From Longimicrobiales bacterium (lineage in GTDB: Bacteria; Gemmatimonadota; Gemmatimonadetes; Longimicrobiales; Gaopeijiaceae), in the NCBI GenBank assembly GCA_951813395.1, contig OX638356.1, positions 2,087,340-2,151,339 on the forward strand: a stretch of DNA of 64,000 nucleotides, given 5' to 3'. How positions within the stretch are numbered: the first letter of the stretch is position 1; the number at the start of each line of letters is the position of its first letter. Shown one piece after another: positions 1 to 10,391 of this stretch. The notes under the pieces are model-generated. The model did no database searches. It had not been told where the DNA came from and saw nothing but the letters and a program-made list of their open reading frames with translations. A program made the position numbers and the translations under genes.

Positions 1-1
1 G

Positions 2-1528
2 CGCGTGATCTTCGACGAGGCGCATCACATGGAGGACGCGGCGACCGCGCGTCTCGGCGTCGAGGCCACGCGAACGGGCATGTATCGGGCCCTGTCCCGG
101 CTGGAGCGGCGGGGCAAGGGGATCCTGGCTTCAATCGTGGCGGCTCTGGGGGCGTCCGCCTCGATTCCCGCGCGGCACCTCGCCGCGCGCATCCGCGAGC
201 GCACGAGCCCCCGGGTGCGCGCCGCGCGCGCCGCCCTCAACGCCTTCTTCCGTGTTGTCGAGCCCTGGGCAGCGGCGCGGACGGACAGGGGGAGCTTCCG
301 CCTGGGACGGCCCGGCCGGGCGGGCGAGGCCGCGGGACCCGAACCCACGGCGGACCCGGAGATCGCCGAGGCGCTCGAAAGGACCCTGATCGAGCTGGGC
401 GACCTGGACCGCGAGCTCGACCTCCTGGTCGGCCACCTGGATGGACACGATGAACTGCGGGACGTGCTGGAAGGCCGCATTCTCGACCTGCGTGGGTCCC
501 GGACCCGCCTCGGCAACATCGACCGCGCGTTGCGGCTGTGCCTCCTGCCTGGCGCCGACGGCGGCAACATGGTCCGATGGCTCGAAATGCGCCGCTCCGG
601 GATGCGGGGCATCCGGAACATCTGTTTTTCGACGGCGCCGGTCGAACTGGGTCCGCTGCTCGCCGAACACCTGTTCGACAGGGCGGAGACGGCGGTGCTC
701 ACCTCGGCGACCATGGCGACGGCCGGCGACTTCGGCTACCTGAAGCAGCGGCTCGGCCTGGCCGGCCCCGCGACGCAGGCCCTCTCGGACGCCCGGCCGG
801 CCGATACGGGCGTCGCCGAGGGGGTTTTTGCGTCCCCTTTCGACCATGCCGCGCAGAGCCTGCTCGCCATTCCCTCCGATCTTCCTGGCCGCGGGAGCCG
901 CGGTGGCGGCAGAGGCCGCGGGGGCCGCGACGGAGCGGCGGCCCATCACGAGGCCACGTCGGACGTGGTGCGTGATGTTGCGACGATCACGGGGGGCGGC
1001 CTCTTCGTCCTCTTCACCTCGTACGCCGCGTTGCGGGCGGTGGCCGAGCATCTGCGTGCAAGCGGCGCGGAGGGGAGCTGGCCGCTACTGGTGCAGGGCG
1101 AAACGGACCGCACGGCGATGCTCCGGAGGTTTGCCCGGTCGGGCGAAGCCATCCTCCTCGGAACCGCATCGTTCTGGGAAGGGGTGGATGTGCCGGGATG
1201 GCCGCTGCGGGGCCTGGTGATTCACAAGCTGCCTTTCCGCGTTCCCAACGAGCCCATGACCGAGGCGCGGATCGAAGCCATGGAGGAGCGCGGCGAGAAC
1301 TCGTTCTGGAACTTCATGGTTCCCGACGCGGCAATGCGATTGAAGCAGGGTGTGGGACGGCTGATTCGGACGCGCACCGACCGGGGGGCCGTACTGATAC
1401 TCGACGATCGCCTGCTGACCCGGCGCTATGGACGTTTGCTGCTGGAAGCCCTTCCGCCGATGCCGCTTGTCAAGGGACCGTGGGAAGAAGTGAGGGAGCG
1501 CGTGGCGGACTTCTACGCTCCCCGGTAG
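2..1528 (+). CDS. DinG-family ATP-dependent DNA helicase (5' partial)
   Basis: The gene begins before the window; the frame is open from base 2. The first visible residues are the DEAH box (FDEAHH). Further on come an LTSATM motif near base 700, an FVLFTSY segment near base 1010, GTASFWEGVDVPG (motif V, near 1160) and QGVGRLIRT (motif VI, near 1350). This order is that of the XPD/DinG superfamily-2 5'-3' helicases, which unwind DNA or R-loops in repair. The Walker A motif and any iron-sulphur cysteines would lie upstream of the window, so DinG cannot be separated from YoaA. A Gly/Arg-rich insert lies at about bases 885-945 between the helicase lobes. Family call is firm; exact orthology is not. 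Confidence 0.88.
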   Translation, partial: RVIFDEAHHMEDAATARLGVEATRTGMYRALSRLERRGKGILASIVAALGASASIPARHLAARIRERTSPRVRAARAALNAFFRVVEPWAAARTDRGSFRLGRPGRAGEAAGPEPTADPEIAEALERTLIELGDLDRELDLLVGHLDGHDELRDVLEGRILDLRGSRTRLGNIDRALRLCLLPGADGGNMVRWLEMRRSGMRGIRNICFSTAPVELGPLLAEHLFDRAETAVLTSATMATAGDFGYLKQRLGLAGPATQALSDARPADTGVAEGVFASPFDHAAQSLLAIPSDLPGRGSRGGGRGRGGRDGAAAHHEATSDVVRDVATITGGGLFVLFTSYAALRAVAEHLRASGAEGSWPLLVQGETDRTAMLRRFARSGEAILLGTASFWEGVDVPGWPLRGLVIHKLPFRVPNEPMTEARIEAMEERGENSFWNFMVPDAAMRLKQGVGRLIRTRTDRGAVLILDDRLLTRRYGRLLLEALPPMPLVKGPWEEVRERVADFYAPR

Positions 1529-1610
1529 ATTCAAGTGAGGCGGGGCGGTTCCGCTTGGGGCTCCGCGCGCCCGGAAGTGACAGGATTCCCCAACCCTGGT
1601 GCATTTGCAA

Positions 1611-1808
1611 ATGAAGAAGGTGCTTGGATTCCTTGCCGGACTATTCCTCCTGACCCTCGCCGCCGGTGCGGCCCGTACCGCGTCGATCGGGTGGGGAGGC
1701 GGCGATTCCGACGTCGGTTTCTGGTGGACGGTGATCGCCGGTTTCCTCACGATCGCCGCGCTCGGAGCGCTTGTGGGGACGGCCATCCACTCCCGCCGGG
1801 CCGACTAG
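1611..1808 (+). CDS. small two-helix membrane protein
   Basis: A 65-residue protein that I do not recognise. The start MKKVLGFLAGLF is chosen because it gives a positively charged N-terminus ahead of a hydrophobic helix; a GTG four codons upstream (1599) is an alternative. Two hydrophobic stretches (about residues 4-20 and 32-52) flank a Gly/Asp-rich loop (GWGGGDSDVGFWW). It probably sits in the inner membrane. It lies 82 bases after the helicase gene and 19 bases before the FAH-family gene, so it is likely to be cotranscribed with at least the latter. No function is claimed. Confidence 0.55.
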   Translation: MKKVLGFLAGLFLLTLAAGAARTASIGWGGGDSDVGFWWTVIAGFLTIAALGALVGTAIHSRRAD

Positions 1809-1827
1809 CGGCACGGGCCCGGAGATC

Positions 1828-2484
1828 GTGACCGTGAAGCCCGGCAAGATCGTGTGCGTGGGGCGCAACTATGCCGACCACGCCGCCGAATTGGGAAGTG
1901 CCGTGCCCGCCGAGCCCCTCATTTTCCTCAAGCCGCCATCGGCCGTGATTGCCGACGGCGACCCGGTCCACGTGCCGCCGGACGTGGGGCGGGTGGACTA
2001 CGAGGGCGAGATCGGGCTCATCGTGGGCCGCCGCTGCCGGCGCGTCCCGGAGGCATCTGCATGGGACTGCGTGAGCGGCGTGGTCGCGGTCAACGACGTG
2101 ACCGCCAGGACGCTGCAGCGGAGCGACAGCCAGTGGACCCGCGCCAAGGGGCTGGACACGTTCTGTCCGCTGGGCGACGTGGTCGCGACCGGATCCTTCG
2201 ATCGCGCGAACATCGCGGTCACCACGCGGGTAAACGGAGAGGTCCGCCAGCACGGGACAACCGCAGACATGGTGTTCTCCATCCCACGGTTGGTGAGCTA
2301 CATTTCGCACGTCATGACCCTGGAGCCCGGCGACCTGATCGCGACCGGCACGCCGGAAGGGGTCGGACCGCTCTCGCCCGGCGACGTCGTCGAGGTTGCG
2401 CTGTCGTGCGGCGCCTCGGTGCGCAACCCCGTCGTCGGGGGTGCGCCGCTGGCGCCCGAAACCGTTCACGAGGGACCGGATTAG
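1828..2484 (+). CDS. fumarylacetoacetate hydrolase (FAH) family protein
   Basis: A 218-residue FAH-fold protein. The family includes 2-hydroxyhepta-2,4-diene-1,7-dioate isomerases, acylpyruvate hydrolases and oxaloacetate decarboxylases, all of which act on 2-oxo acids through a divalent metal. Visible landmarks are VGRNYADHA near the N-terminus, FLKPPSA, the metal-binding acidic patch DYEGEIGLIVGR, and the C-terminal PGDLIATGTPEGVGPL segment that closes the active site. A GTG start at 1828 gives the usual short form; GTG at 1834 is equally possible. The substrate cannot be assigned from sequence, and no aromatic catabolic genes sit nearby. Confidence 0.9.
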   Translation: MTVKPGKIVCVGRNYADHAAELGSAVPAEPLIFLKPPSAVIADGDPVHVPPDVGRVDYEGEIGLIVGRRCRRVPEASAWDCVSGVVAVNDVTARTLQRSDSQWTRAKGLDTFCPLGDVVATGSFDRANIAVTTRVNGEVRQHGTTADMVFSIPRLVSYISHVMTLEPGDLIATGTPEGVGPLSPGDVVEVALSCGASVRNPVVGGAPLAPETVHEGPD

Positions 2485-2491
2485 AGGGCAA

Positions 2492-3340
2492 ATGACCAGA
2501 AAGGCCGGAGACCAGGGGGCCCTGCCGTCGCGCGCCGCGCTGCGACGCCGGGCGGGCCGCCGTCCGCTCCTGGCCAGCCTGTTGCTCTCCGCTCTTGCGC
2601 ACGCTGTCTTGATCGTCCTCTATCCCTTCTTTTCGGCGATTCAGCCCGAACCCGGGGTGTTCCCGCTGCTTCCCGACCCGCCGCGGGCCCCCGGGATGCG
2701 AGTGCTGGACATCGTCGAACTCGCTGCGCCGGAGGTCGGTGATCCGAGCGATCCGACCGAGATCGAAGATCCCTCCGAGCCCGAGGTCACGCCGGAGGCG
2801 CCGAGCTTCGAAGATCGGAGCATCCGGCTGCCGGAGCGCTACCGCAGCGCGGCCGAGCGGCTGCGCGTGGGCGAGGGGGATCCCAGGCTGTGGGCCCCGC
2901 TGGACCGCTCGCTTGTCGAGCCGACCCCGCAACAGTTGCTCGCGCTTCGCATCCTGGCGGCGGTCGAATCGTCGAACGACTCCGCCGCCGCGGAGGCCGA
3001 GCGGTTGGCCGAGGCCATGGACTGGACCTATACCGACGCCGACGGGAAGCGGTGGGGTGTCTCCCCGGGCCGGGTTCACCTCGGCGACGTCGAGATACCC
3101 CTGGGCAACTTCGGCTTCGGTCCGCCTCCCGACTACAACGGCGACCAGGCCGAGTGGGCGTTTCGCATGGCCGACATCGAACGGGCGTTCGGCAGTCTTG
3201 CGGCACGGCAGAGTTGGCGCGAGCGAGTGGAAGTGATGCGTCGCCGGCGCGAGGAGCAGCGGGCGCGCCAGGAAGAGGAAAAGGCGAACGCGGCGGTCGT
3301 CAGACCCGACACCACATCCGGCGCCACGAGGCGGCGATAG
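2492..3340 (+). CDS. membrane-anchored protein of unknown function
   Basis: A 282-residue protein that I cannot assign. It has a basic cytoplasmic N-terminus, one transmembrane helix (about residues 27-46, LLLSALAHAVLIVLYPFF), then a Pro/Glu/Asp-rich stretch (ILDIVELAAPEVGDPSDP region) and a soluble part with a Trp/Tyr-containing segment (MDWTYTDADGKRWGV). The C-terminus is a basic/acidic coiled-coil-like helix rich in Arg and Glu. A helix followed by a proline-rich spacer recalls TonB-type energy transducers, but no TonB C-terminal domain is seen. It starts 7 bases after the FAH gene and ends one base before valS, so it is probably in an operon with both. Confidence 0.65.
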   Translation: MTRKAGDQGALPSRAALRRRAGRRPLLASLLLSALAHAVLIVLYPFFSAIQPEPGVFPLLPDPPRAPGMRVLDIVELAAPEVGDPSDPTEIEDPSEPEVTPEAPSFEDRSIRLPERYRSAAERLRVGEGDPRLWAPLDRSLVEPTPQQLLALRILAAVESSNDSAAAEAERLAEAMDWTYTDADGKRWGVSPGRVHLGDVEIPLGNFGFGPPPDYNGDQAEWAFRMADIERAFGSLAARQSWRERVEVMRRRREEQRARQEEEKANAAVVRPDTTSGATRRR

Positions 3341-3341
3341 G

Positions 3342-6089
3342 TTGAAGGCCCCCGTGCTTGCCAAGACCTTCGACCCGCGCGCGGTCGAAGCCCGAATCCT
3401 GCGCACGTGGGAGGAGGGCGGCCATTTCCGCGCGGCGGCGAACGCCGTCGAAGAGGGCGGCGACCCCTACGTGATCGTGATCCCGCCTCCCAACGTCACC
3501 GCGGTGCTCCACATGGGGCACGGTCTCAACAACACGATCCAGGACGTCCTCATCCGCTGGCGCAGGATGCAGGGACGCGCCGCCCTGTGGGTGCCGGGCA
3601 CGGACCATGCCGGGATCGCCACCCAGAACGTCGTCGAGCGGCGCCTGGCCGCCGAGGGCAAGACCCGGCACGATCTCGGCCGCGAGGCGTTCGTGCGAAG
3701 GGTGTGGGAGCACGTCGACGTGACCGGAGACCGCATTCTCGGCCAGCTCAAGGCCATCGGATGCAGCTGTGACTGGACACGGGCCCGCTTCACGCTCGAC
3801 GAGGGCCTGTCACGGGCGGTCAGGGAGATCTTCGTACGGCTCTACGAAGATGATCTCCTTTACCGCGGCGAGTACATCATCAACTGGTGCCCGCGTTGCC
3901 TGACGGCGCTTTCGAACGAGGAAGCCGAGGGCTCCGAGGCGCGGGGATCCCTGTGGCACCTTCGCTACCCGCTGGCGGCGGGGCATGCGGATGCCGCCGC
4001 CGAGGCGCGGGCGGGAGGTGCCGATGCGCTCGGGCAACTGTCCGACGGGCGCTGGTACCTGACCGTCTCCACCACCCGGCCCGAGACGATGCTCGGCGAT
4101 ACGGGCGTGGCCGTCAGTCCCGGCGATCCCCGCTACCGGTCACTCGTGGGGGCGGCCGTGGAGCTGCCGCTGACCGGCCGCACCATCCCGGTCGTCGCCG
4201 ACGCGCACGTCGCCGCGGAATTCGGAACGGGCATGGTCAAGGTCACGCCCGCCCACGACCCCAACGACTTCCTGATCGCGGAGCGGACCGGCCTCGAGGT
4301 CCTCGACGTCATGACCGAGCGCGCGGCGATGAACGAGAACGCGCCCGAGGCCTTCCGCGGACTCGACCGCTTCGATGCGCGCAAGGCGGTGGTCGCGGCG
4401 CTGGAGAAACAGGGACTCCTTGCGGGGCGCGACGGCCACGACCACGCCGTCCCGCGCTGCTACCGCTGCGACACCGTGGTCGAACCCCGGCTCAGCGAGC
4501 AGTGGTTCGTGCGCATGAAGCCGCTCGCCGAACCCGCGCTGGCGGCGTCGCGGAGCGGTGCCGTCACCTTCGCTCCCGGGCGCTGGACGCGAGTCTACGA
4601 GCAGTGGATGGAGAACATCCGCGACTGGTGCATTTCGCGCCAGCTGTGGTGGGGCCATCGGATCCCGGTCTGGTACTGCGACGACTGCGGAAGTGTGATC
4701 TGTGCGCGTGAGGATCCGACGGAGTGCGGCGACTGCGGCGGCGCCTCGCTCGAGCAGGACCCCGATGTGCTCGACACTTGGTTCTCGTCCTGGTTGTGGC
4801 CGTTCTCGGTCTTCGGATGGCCCGAGGACACGCGCGACCTCAGGGCGTTCTACCCCGGCCACACCCTCTCCACCGCGCCCGAGATCCTCTTCTTCTGGGT
4901 TGCGCGCATGATCATGTCGGGGTATCAGGCCATGGGGGAGGCGCCGTTCCGGCGGGTCTACCTGCACGGCACCGTGCGCGACATCCAGGGCCGCAAGATG
5001 TCGAAGTCACTCGGCAACGGGGTGGATCCGCTCGAGGTCGTGCAGCTGTACGGAGCCGACGCGTTGCGGTTCACCGTGCTTGCGAGCGCGGGCGTCGGCG
5101 CCGACATCCGCCTCGACCACGAGAACCTCGAGTCGGCCTTCGCGCCCGGGCGCAACTTCGTCAACAAGCTGTGGAACGTGGGCCGTTTCGCGCTCATGAG
5201 CCTGGGCGACGACCCGATCCCGCCCCTTGCCGAGGTACGGGACGATCTCGCCCTGGAGGACCGCTGGATCCTGTCGCGGCGGCAGGAGGCCGTGCGGCGC
5301 ATGGACGAGGAGCTGGAGGCGTTCCGGATGCAGGGCGCCGCCGAGACGATGCGCGACTTCCTCCGCGGCGAGTTCGCGGACTGGTATCTGGAGGCCGTCA
5401 AGCATCGGTTGCCCGCGGACGGTGCGGGCCGCGACGCCGCGCGCGCGGTGCTGGCCCACGTCCTGGACGGGATCTGCCGGCTGCTGCACCCCCTGGTCCC
5501 GTTCGTGACCGAGGAGTTGTGGGGCCTGCTTCCCGGGTCCGGCGAACGCGGCGGCCCGCTGATCGTCGCGCGCTGGCCCCGGGTCGCTCCGGAATTCGTC
5601 GACGCGCGGGCCGAGCGCGACTTCGACTGGCTGCGCGAGTTCATCGCGCGGGTTCGCGCCATGCGAAAGGAGTACCGCGTCGGCGAGGGGCATGAAGTTG
5701 TGGTGCACGCGGTGGGCGGGGAACACGCGCATCTGCTGGACGGGCGCGCGGAGCTCCTCCGGCGGCTGGCCCGCATCGGGAGCGTGCCGCGTTCGGTCCC
5801 GCCCGAGGGAACGGTGTGCGCGGGCGCCGTGCTGCGCGACGGTACCGAGCTGTTTCTGCCGCTCGCCGGGGTGATCGACCTTGACCGGGAGCGGGCGCGC
5901 GCGCTGGCGCAGGTCGAACGGCTCGCGGGGCAGGTCAAGGGAATCGAGGGCAAGCTGGCCAACCCGAACTTCGTCACGCGTGCGCCGGAGGCCGTGGTCG
6001 AGCGTGAGCGTCAGAAGCGGGAGTCATGTAAACTGCAGTTGACCAAATGGAAAGCAAAGTCGACATCCTTGGGTGGCCCACGGCCATGA
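3342..6089 (+). CDS. valS: valyl-tRNA synthetase
   Basis: A 915-residue class I aminoacyl-tRNA synthetase that charges tRNA-Val with valine. The HIGH-type signature is in PPNVTAVLHMGHGLNNTIQD, and the KMSKS loop is GRKMSKSLGNGVDP near base 4995. The CP1 editing domain is present (STTRPETMLGDTGVAV). Two Cys pairs, NWCPRC near 3890 and WYCDDC with a later CGDCGG near 4680-4740, look like zinc sites. The C-terminus has the anticodon-binding domain and a short valine-type coiled coil (QVKGIEGKLANPNFVTRAP). The start is TTG, one base after the preceding stop. The end overlaps the next gene by an ATGA. Confidence 0.97.
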   Translation: MKAPVLAKTFDPRAVEARILRTWEEGGHFRAAANAVEEGGDPYVIVIPPPNVTAVLHMGHGLNNTIQDVLIRWRRMQGRAALWVPGTDHAGIATQNVVERRLAAEGKTRHDLGREAFVRRVWEHVDVTGDRILGQLKAIGCSCDWTRARFTLDEGLSRAVREIFVRLYEDDLLYRGEYIINWCPRCLTALSNEEAEGSEARGSLWHLRYPLAAGHADAAAEARAGGADALGQLSDGRWYLTVSTTRPETMLGDTGVAVSPGDPRYRSLVGAAVELPLTGRTIPVVADAHVAAEFGTGMVKVTPAHDPNDFLIAERTGLEVLDVMTERAAMNENAPEAFRGLDRFDARKAVVAALEKQGLLAGRDGHDHAVPRCYRCDTVVEPRLSEQWFVRMKPLAEPALAASRSGAVTFAPGRWTRVYEQWMENIRDWCISRQLWWGHRIPVWYCDDCGSVICAREDPTECGDCGGASLEQDPDVLDTWFSSWLWPFSVFGWPEDTRDLRAFYPGHTLSTAPEILFFWVARMIMSGYQAMGEAPFRRVYLHGTVRDIQGRKMSKSLGNGVDPLEVVQLYGADALRFTVLASAGVGADIRLDHENLESAFAPGRNFVNKLWNVGRFALMSLGDDPIPPLAEVRDDLALEDRWILSRRQEAVRRMDEELEAFRMQGAAETMRDFLRGEFADWYLEAVKHRLPADGAGRDAARAVLAHVLDGICRLLHPLVPFVTEELWGLLPGSGERGGPLIVARWPRVAPEFVDARAERDFDWLREFIARVRAMRKEYRVGEGHEVVVHAVGGEHAHLLDGRAELLRRLARIGSVPRSVPPEGTVCAGAVLRDGTELFLPLAGVIDLDRERARALAQVERLAGQVKGIEGKLANPNFVTRAPEAVVERERQKRESCKLQLTKWKAKSTSLGGPRP

Positions 6090-7843
6090 CCCGGGGATTG
6101 TCTGCCCTCGTGCTACTCTCCGTGGCCGCGTGTGCGCGTCCCGAGGCACCTCCAGGAGGCCCGGAGGACCTCTTTCCGCCGTATGTGATCGAGACGACGC
6201 CGGACACCTTCGCGGTCGTGGAGCCCGGCGTCGACGAGGTCCACTTCCGCTTCAGCGAACGCATCAGCGAGCGTCCGGCGACCGGCAACCTGAACGATGC
6301 CGTGGTCGTGTCGCCGTCGACGGGCCTCGTGCGGGTGCGCCACCGGCGGGACGGAATCACCGTGGAGATGCAGGAAGGGTTCGAAGCCGGGAGGCTGTAC
6401 CGGGTAACGGTGCTTCCCGTGATCAGCGACATGTTCCAGAACCGGTTGCGCGACCCCTTCGACCTGGTCGTCTCGACGGGCGACGACTTCGTGCCGAACG
6501 TCCTGGCGGGGATGGTGGAGGATCGGGTGACGGGCGACGCGGCCCCGGACGCGCGCGTCGAGGCGCGCTGGCTGGTGGACGGCGATACGATCACCCACTG
6601 GAACCTCACCGACCGGGACGGCGTCTTCTCCCTCCGCTACGTCCCGGACGGTCCCTTCGAGGTGCGGGCGGGGCTCGACCGCAACCGCGACCGCGAAATC
6701 GGCGACTCGGAGCCGCAAACGGAGTTTGTGGCCGGACAGCTGGACGTGACGCCCGACACGAGCTTCACCGTGCTGTCACTGATCGAGCCGGACACCACCC
6801 CGGCGCGGCTTGCGAGCGTAACGGTGGAGGACTCGGTGACGCTGCGGTTCGAGTTCGACGACTACCTGGATCCGGATATTCCGGGAGCGCTGATCGCAGC
6901 GCGGCTGGTGGTGGCCGAGATCAGCGACAGCACGGAGGTGGAGGCCGGGACGGGGGCGGACTCGCTCGGAGTGGCCGCGCCGGCGGACACGGCCGCGCCG
7001 GTACAGCCGGCCGACACGGTCGCCGCACCCGACGCACCCGCCGTGGCCCAACCGGGCGACGTCGAGGCCGGCGACTCGGCGACTGCATCCGATATCCCCG
7101 TCGATACCCTGCCGCTGCCCGAGCCGGGCGATACCGTGCGGGTCCGGATCCTCACGGAGCGCGAATACGAGACGCTGCTGGCCCAGCGGGCGGACTCGCT
7201 GGCACGGGCCGTCGCGGACTCGCTGGCCGAGGCGGGGGAGCCCGGCGCCGCGGAGGCCGATGTCGCAACCGTCCCGGAGGAGGAGTCCGATGAGGCTGAA
7301 CCGGAGCCCGGGCGGGTTACCCTGTCCGGACTGCCGCTGCCGGATCAGACCCTGGTTGGCGTGCTCTTCGAGCCCCTTCGGGCCGGGATCCCGTACGAGG
7401 CTTCGATATCGCGGGTCATGAACATCGCCGGTACGGGACGGGGGCAGGGGACCACGGTGGTTGTGCTCGAGTTGCCGCCGGAGGAGCCGGAGGAGCTGGA
7501 GGAGTTGGCGGACACCCTGGAGGCCGAGGATCCGGCCGCGGCCGCCGACACCGGTGCAGTGGTGCCCGACTCCGGCCAGGTGGCGGACTCCGTTGCGCCC
7601 GGGGACAGCCTGCAGTTGCCCGATACGCTGCAGCTGCCGGACACCGTGGTAGTTCCGGACACCGTGGTAGTTCCTGATACGGTGGTAGTTCCGGATACCA
7701 TGGTAGTGCCTGACACCATGGTAGTTCCTGACACCATGCCAGCCCGCGGCGCGGCCCGCCCACCCGGTCCGGCCGGTCCCCCCGGTAACCGTTCGGTGCT
7801 TCGCCCGCGCGGCCGTCCGGCGCTTCGGGCCCGCCGCCGCTGA
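6086..7843 (+). CDS. Big_5-type (Ig-like) lipoprotein with PDTVVV repeats
   Basis: A 585-residue lipoprotein. The start ATG overlaps the valS stop (ATGA), giving a signal peptide that ends in LSVAAC, a good lipobox. The next part (PPYVIETTPDTFAVVEPGV onward) matches bacterial Ig-like Big_5 domains, common in outer-membrane or surface lipoproteins of didermic bacteria. A second beta-rich domain follows (ARVEARWLVDGDTITHWNL region). The second half is low complexity: acidic Ala/Asp/Pro-rich segments, then six-residue PDTVVV/PDTMVV repeats at about 7612-7738. Such tails are probably spacers or wall-spanning linkers. Function unknown. Confidence 0.8.
   Translation: MTRGLSALVLLSVAACARPEAPPGGPEDLFPPYVIETTPDTFAVVEPGVDEVHFRFSERISERPATGNLNDAVVVSPSTGLVRVRHRRDGITVEMQEGFEAGRLYRVTVLPVISDMFQNRLRDPFDLVVSTGDDFVPNVLAGMVEDRVTGDAAPDARVEARWLVDGDTITHWNLTDRDGVFSLRYVPDGPFEVRAGLDRNRDREIGDSEPQTEFVAGQLDVTPDTSFTVLSLIEPDTTPARLASVTVEDSVTLRFEFDDYLDPDIPGALIAARLVVAEISDSTEVEAGTGADSLGVAAPADTAAPVQPADTVAAPDAPAVAQPGDVEAGDSATASDIPVDTLPLPEPGDTVRVRILTEREYETLLAQRADSLARAVADSLAEAGEPGAAEADVATVPEEESDEAEPEPGRVTLSGLPLPDQTLVGVLFEPLRAGIPYEASISRVMNIAGTGRGQGTTVVVLELPPEEPEELEELADTLEAEDPAAAADTGAVVPDSGQVADSVAPGDSLQLPDTLQLPDTVVVPDTVVVPDTVVVPDTMVVPDTMVVPDTMPARGAARPPGPAGPPGNRSVLRPRGRPALRARRR
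7637..7738 (+). repeat. 18-bp in-frame tandem repeat (about 5.7 copies)
   Basis: Units start at 7637, 7655, 7673, 7691, 7709 and 7727, each reading roughly CCGGACACCGTGGTAGTT with C/T and G/A drift. Each encodes PDTVVV or PDTMVV. The near-identity of the units suggests recent expansion by slippage or unequal exchange, and the array length may vary between strains. Confidence 0.9.
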
Positions 7844-7850
7844 GCCGCCC

Positions 7851-9259
<1,409 letters not shown>

Positions 9260-9263
<4 letters not shown>

Positions 9264-9910
9264 CGGGACCGGGACACGCCGGGCGGCGAAGGACTGGGCG
9301 CGGATACGCCGCGCGGGAATCCACGCGCAGGCGCCGGGCCGTCTTTGCGGACCGAGACGGCACGATCATCGAAGACCACCAGTATGTGGCGGACCCGGGC
9401 GACGTGTCGCTCCTTCCGGGGGCGGTCGAAGCGTTGCACCGCCTGCGGGCGCTGGACTTCGCCATCGTGACGGTCACCAACCAGTCGGGTATCGGGCGCG
9501 GCTACTACACCCTGGACGACTACCATCGCGTGGCGGCCGAGGTGGACCGGCAGCTCCTCGCCGGCGGCATCGTCATGGACGGAACCTACTTCTGCCCGGA
9601 CGCGCCCGGCGGGAATCCCGAAACGACGTGCCGCAAGCCGAGCACGATCATGCACGAGCGGGCCGCCGACGACCTTGGACTCGCGACGGCGGGTTCCTAT
9701 TTCGTGGGCGACAAACGGAGCGACGTGCTCCCCGCGCGTGCGCTGGGCGGCACCGGGATTCTCGTGCTCACGGGGCACGGGGCGGCGGAGCAGGCGTCGC
9801 TGGACGCGGAGTTTCGGGTCGCCGAGGACCTCCTGTCGGCGGCCGCGCTCGTGGAGCGCCTCGAAGCGCAGACCGGCGACGGCCACGCGGGCCTTCGGCC
9901 GGGTCGTTGA
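9260..9910 (+). CDS. HAD-family phosphatase, GmhB/HisB-N-like
   Basis: A 216-residue HAD hydrolase of the D,D-heptose 1,7-bisphosphate phosphatase / histidinol-phosphatase group. Motif I is VFADRDGTIIEDH, motif II is VTNQSGIGRGY, and CRKPST followed by VGDKRSDVLPARALG gives motifs III and IV. The zinc loop normally reads Cys-x-His...Cys-x-Cys; here it reads CPDAPGGNPETTCRKP, so the His and one Cys are missing. It could supply ADP-heptose precursors for lipopolysaccharide or act on another sugar phosphate. The ATG overlaps the selA stop. The first 25 residues are Arg/Gly-rich and not part of the fold; a later start is possible. Confidence 0.82.
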
Positions 9911-9998
9911 CCCCCTCTTGCACCATTGGGTAGCTTCCGGGGACCGGTGACCCCTGGCGGTGCGAGCGCCCCATGCCGGTGATGTTACCGAGAAGAGT

Positions 9999-10346
9999 AT
10001 GGAGTATGGAATAGTGATGGACCTCAACCTTACGCCGAACGCGGTGAAGATGGTGCGGGGGTTCCTGCAGGAGCACGGCGAAACCGACGAGGCCGGACTC
10101 CGCGTCGCGGTTCTCCCCGGAGGCTGCTCGGGGTTTCAGTACGGCGTCGACATCGACGGCGCCCCCGAAGGAGACGACGAGATCCTCGTTCGGGACGGTA
10201 TCCGGATCTTCGTCGACCCCTTCAGCGCCCAATACCTCGAGGGGATCGAGATCGACTACACCACGTCGCTGATGGGTTCGGGATTCTCGTTCAGGAACCC
10301 GCAGGCCACGGGTGGATGTGGCTGCGGCAGTTCCTTCACGGTGTAG
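9999..10346 (+). CDS. IscA/HesB/ErpA-type iron-sulphur assembly protein
   Basis: A 115-residue A-type carrier that holds or delivers Fe-S clusters or iron to apoproteins. The three family cysteines are present: C43 in LPGGCSGFQYG, and C107 and C109 in GGCGCGSSF at the C-terminus. ATG 9999 is preceded by GAGAAG; a second ATG (10017) six codons later is the alternative start. It stands alone, 88 bases after the phosphatase and 45 before the MBL-fold gene, without iscS or iscU nearby. Whether it is ErpA, IscA or SufA cannot be decided from sequence alone. Confidence 0.93.
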   Translation: MEYGIVMDLNLTPNAVKMVRGFLQEHGETDEAGLRVAVLPGGCSGFQYGVDIDGAPEGDDEILVRDGIRIFVDPFSAQYLEGIEIDYTTSLMGSGFSFRNPQATGGCGCGSSFTV

Positions 10347-10391
10347 TCCGCAGTTGTTCCCGTCGCCGGCGGTCCGCGACGCCCTGGGTCC

